From assembly GCF_001422045.1 (NCBI RefSeq), contig NZ_LMLW01000010.1:1-32754 (forward strand): a DNA stretch of 32,754 bases. The letters are read 5' to 3'. Under the pieces are notes generated by a model that was not told the origin of the DNA, searched no databases, and saw nothing but the letters and a program-made list of their open reading frames with translations. Below are positions 30,473 through 32,754 of the stretch, piece by piece. Every line of letters begins with the position of its first letter. Position 1 is the first letter of the stretch. The DNA is from Sphingomonas sp. Leaf242. Its GTDB lineage: Bacteria; Pseudomonadota; Alphaproteobacteria; Sphingomonadales; Sphingomonadaceae. The translations under genes and the position numbers were made by a program.

Positions 30473-30554
30473 CGTCATCCTGGGCTCGACCCAGGACCCA
30501 GAGCCACAAGGGCAGCGATCTCGGCTCTGGGTCCTGACTTTCGTCAGGATGACG
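30473..30554. repeat. Composite palindromic repeat, copy 3 (82 bp)
   Basis: Outer arms CGTCATCCTG and CAGGATGACG, inner CTGGGCTCGACCCAG and CTGACTTTCGTCAG, in the same orientation as copy 2. It lies between the dehydrogenase and alcohol dehydrogenase genes, inside what otherwise looks like an operon, and could lower downstream expression. Confidence 0.92.
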
Positions 30555-30579
30555 GTCTCGTTTCGGAGCGCACCTACCC

Positions 30580-31662
30580 ATGAAAGCCGCAGTCCTTTTC
30601 GAAGCCAACACCCCGCTCAGCATCGAGGATGTCACCATCTCGAAGCCGACTGCGCACGAGGTGCTGATCCGCACGGTGGCAGTCGGCGTTTGCCGGTCCG
30701 ATCTGCATTTCGTCGACGGCGCCTATCCGCACGCGATGCCGACGATCCCGGGGCACGAGGCTTGCGGCGTAGTCGAGGCGGTCGGCGAGGAAGTTCGCGG
30801 CGTGAAGGTGGGCGACCATGTCGTCACGTGCCTGTCGGCGTTCTGCGGTCAGTGCGAATTCTGCGTCACCGGCCGGATGTCGCTGTGCATCGACGCCAGC
30901 GTGCGCCGTCCCAAGGGCACCGCACCGCGCCTCATGCTCGGCGACCAGCCGATCGCGCAGATGCTCAACCTGAGCGCCTATGCTGAGATGATGCTGGTCC
31001 ACGAACACGCGTGCGTCGCGATCGACCGCGACATGCCTATGGATCGTGCCGCGCTGCTCGGGTGCGCGATCACGACCGGGGCGGGGGCGGTGTTCAACAC
31101 CACCGACGTGACTCCGGGCGAGACGGTGTGCGTGGTTGGCTGCGGCGGGATCGGGCTTGCGGCGGTCAACGCGGCCAAGATCGCCGGCGCGGGGAAGATC
31201 ATCGCGCTCGATCCCGTCCCGGAAAAACGCGCGATGGCCGAGAAACTCGGCGCGACGCACAGCATCGATGCATTGTCCGAGACCGCAGCGGACGAGGTTG
31301 TCGCGATTACCAAGGGCGGCGTGCATCATGCGATCGAGGCGGTCGGGCGTGCGCAATCGGCGGCGACAGCGGTCAAGGTCCTGCGTCGCGGGGGCACCGC
31401 GACGATCCTCGGGATGATGCCGCTCGGCGAGAAGGTCGGGCTGTCGGCAATGGACCTGCTGTCGGGCAAGCGGTTGCAGGGCGGCTTCATGGGCTCGAAC
31501 CGCTTCCCGGTCGACATCCCGCGGCTGGTCGATTTCTACATGCGCGGGTTGCTCGATCTCGACACGATCATCGCCGACCGGATGCCGCTGGAGCGGATCA
31601 ACGACGCGTTCGACGAACTCCGCCGCGGGGATACGACCCGCAGCGTGATCACCTTCTCGTGA
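30580..31662 (+). CDS. Zinc-dependent alcohol dehydrogenase (360 aa)
   Basis: MDR-family enzyme. Catalytic zinc ligands Cys38, His59 (with Glu60) and Cys162; structural zinc ligands Cys89, Cys92, Cys95 and Cys103 in CGQCEFCVTGRMSLC. The Rossmann motif GCGGIGLAAVNAA with the following Asp of IIALDPVPEKR points to NAD. The layout resembles class III-like and aryl/long-chain alcohol dehydrogenases. It would interconvert an alcohol and a ketone or aldehyde, for example a hydroxy acid derivative. Its stop overlaps the kinase GTG (GTGA), so the two are translationally coupled. Confidence 0.9.
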   Translation: MKAAVLFEANTPLSIEDVTISKPTAHEVLIRTVAVGVCRSDLHFVDGAYPHAMPTIPGHEACGVVEAVGEEVRGVKVGDHVVTCLSAFCGQCEFCVTGRMSLCIDASVRRPKGTAPRLMLGDQPIAQMLNLSAYAEMMLVHEHACVAIDRDMPMDRAALLGCAITTGAGAVFNTTDVTPGETVCVVGCGGIGLAAVNAAKIAGAGKIIALDPVPEKRAMAEKLGATHSIDALSETAADEVVAITKGGVHHAIEAVGRAQSAATAVKVLRRGGTATILGMMPLGEKVGLSAMDLLSGKRLQGGFMGSNRFPVDIPRLVDFYMRGLLDLDTIIADRMPLERINDAFDELRRGDTTRSVITFS

Positions 31663-32723
31663 GCGACGCATCGACCAGCATGGTCGGCACGATCGAGGTC
31701 GGCGACAAGGACCGCCTCGACCTCGACACGCTTTGTGCATGGATGATGGCCAACGTGCCCGGCTATGCCGGTCCGCTGAGCTACGCGAAGTTCGCCGGCG
31801 GCCAGTCGAACCCGACCTACCGCCTCGACACGCCGGAGCGCGCGTACGTGCTGCGCCGGAAACCGTTCGGCCCGATCCTGCCGAGCGCGCACGCCGTCGA
31901 CCGCGAATACCGCGTGATTGCGGGGCTGCATCCGACCGGCTTCCCGGTGCCTCGGCCCTATGGTCTCTGCGAGGACGCGGCGGTCATCGGTTCGGCGTTC
32001 TATGTCATGGAGATGGTCGAAGGGCGGACGATCTGGGACGGCGCGATGCCGGGTGCGAGTCCGGCTGAGCGCACCGCGCATTACGAGGCAATGGTCGACA
32101 CGCTCGCCGCGCTCCACAACACCGATTACGCGGCGGCGGGGCTTGAGGAGTACGGCAAGCCCGGCAATTATTTCGAGCGCCAGGTCGGCCGCTGGACCAA
32201 GCAATATCGCGCCGCCGAGACCGAGCATATGGAGTCGGTCGAACGGCTGATCGAATGGTTGCCGCGTACGCTGCCCGAGCAGACGCGGACCTCGATCGTC
32301 CACGGCGACTACCGCATCGACAACATGATCTTCGCGCCGTCGGAGCCTAAGGTCATCGCGGTGCTCGACTGGGAATTGTCGACGCTGGGCGATCCGCTCG
32401 CGGACTTCTCGTATCTGCTGATGAGTTGGGTGACCGAACCCGAGGGGCGCTCGGGCGTGCTCGGCATGACCGGGCCGGAGACGGGCATTCCGACAATCGA
32501 GCAGGTCGTCGAACGCTATTGCGCCGCCACCGGTCGCGACGGCGTGCCTGATCTGAACTGGTATTTCGCCTATAACCTCTTCCGCCTGACCGGCATCGTC
32601 CAGGGCATCAAGAAGCGCATCATCGATGGCACTGCGTCGAGTGCTCAGGCGGAGAAGACGGTAGCGAAGATTCACGGGTTGGCGGACGCGGCCTGGGGTT
32701 TCGCGGTGAAGGCGGGGGCCTGA
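31659..32723 (+). CDS. APH-type phosphotransferase, ACAD10/11 kinase-domain-like / LvaA-like (354 aa)
   Basis: The GTG at 31659 overlaps the upstream stop; ATG 31680 is an alternative. Kinase fold: SYAKFAGGQSNPTYRLDTPE with the nucleotide-binding loop, YVLRRKPFGPILPSAHAVDREYRVI with the ATP-binding Lys and helix, GRTIWDGAMPG, then the catalytic loop VHGDYRIDNMIF (His215, Asp217, Asn222) and VLDWELSTLGDPLADFSYL with Mg-binding Asp237. The LRRKPFG and DWELSTLGDPLAD strings are typical of the kinase domain of ACAD10/ACAD11 and of LvaA, which phosphorylate the 4-hydroxyl of hydroxyacyl-CoA. It completes the dehydrogenase cluster. It is not an antibiotic resistance gene. Confidence 0.88.
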   Translation: MSDASTSMVGTIEVGDKDRLDLDTLCAWMMANVPGYAGPLSYAKFAGGQSNPTYRLDTPERAYVLRRKPFGPILPSAHAVDREYRVIAGLHPTGFPVPRPYGLCEDAAVIGSAFYVMEMVEGRTIWDGAMPGASPAERTAHYEAMVDTLAALHNTDYAAAGLEEYGKPGNYFERQVGRWTKQYRAAETEHMESVERLIEWLPRTLPEQTRTSIVHGDYRIDNMIFAPSEPKVIAVLDWELSTLGDPLADFSYLLMSWVTEPEGRSGVLGMTGPETGIPTIEQVVERYCAATGRDGVPDLNWYFAYNLFRLTGIVQGIKKRIIDGTASSAQAEKTVAKIHGLADAAWGFAVKAGA

Positions 32724-32725
32724 TT

Positions 32726-32747
32726 CCCCTCCCGCTTGCGGGAGGGG
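32726..32747. terminator. Palindrome after the kinase gene, terminator-like
   Basis: CCCCTCCCGC, TT, GCGGGAGGGG: a ten-pair perfect stem with almost no loop, starting two bases after the kinase stop. It belongs to the short CCCCTCCCGC-type dispersed palindromes of sphingomonads and may end transcription of the cluster. The window ends seven bases later. Confidence 0.6.
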
Positions 32748-32754
32748 TTAGGGG

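Noticed and set aside
29436..30674. 412-codon - strand frame opposite the acyl-CoA dehydrogenase
   Set aside because: Antisense shadow running through repeat copy 3; no domain signature.
31011..31658. Upstream extension of the kinase frame to 570 residues
   Set aside because: Lies inside the alcohol dehydrogenase gene; the GTGA overlap at 31659 gives a normal-length kinase.
31659..32723. Aminoglycoside resistance phosphotransferase
   Set aside because: Shares the APH fold, but the flanking motifs and the acyl-CoA dehydrogenase neighbour fit the ACAD10/11-LvaA kinase branch.

Overview
The window is GC-rich DNA most consistent with a sphingomonad (Sphingomonas or a close relative, Alphaproteobacteria). 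The support is the style of the predicted proteins (AttEFGH-like ABC/lipocalin set, tandem TetR fusion, MHS transporter, SleB/RlpA pair) and the palindromic intergenic repeats typical of that group. I cannot name the species. No tRNA, rRNA or CRISPR array was seen.

Left part (1-5830) is accessory DNA. It opens with the last 26 codons of an IS5-family transposase. Next come five small, mostly secreted or membrane hypothetical genes, all on the + strand, each followed by a diverged copy of one repeat (core CCGCTAACGCCCA), an arrangement that looks like a cassette array. From 2908 to 5801 a ribbon-helix-helix regulator gene faces a compact rightward operon of seven small genes. Most of its junctions are 4-bp ATGA or GTGA overlaps, and it ends in an AlpA-type HTH gene. 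A near-perfect inverted repeat overlaps both the regulator start codon and a TTGACA-type promoter for the operon. A run of ten G lies inside one operon gene; an eleventh G would restore the overlap rule. GGGGGCAC boxes follow alpA, and ordinary chromosomal genes start at 5992. No integrase, primase or structural phage gene is visible, so this may be the end or the remnant of an integrative element.

From 5992 to 18572 the genes are chromosomal housekeeping and metabolism: a SleB-type cell wall hydrolase with a small RlpA lipoprotein; a convergent AttEFGH-like export set (ATPase, FtsX permease, lipocalin-like protein); an FMN-dependent 2-hydroxy-acid oxidase; a YqcI/YcgG (GntA-like) N-hydroxylase with a DUF1989 protein, facing a Crp/Fnr regulator across an FNR/FixK-like box; and an exported M3 oligopeptidase overlapping an MHS transporter.

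From 18600 to the end: an EnvZ/OmpR-like pair separated by a 14-bp tandem repeat, an EF-hand secreted protein, a thioesterase and acyl-CoA synthetase pair, a glutathione transferase, an exported protein, a Spinster-like MFS transporter, a STAS-like protein, and a tandem TetR regulator divergent from an acyl-CoA dehydrogenase / Zn-alcohol dehydrogenase / APH-kinase cluster. That last cluster resembles the ACAD10/11 and LvaA/LvaC route for 4-hydroxyacyl-CoA breakdown. Three copies of an ~83-bp composite palindrome lie between genes. A different 59-bp palindrome sits in frame inside the acyl-CoA synthetase gene.
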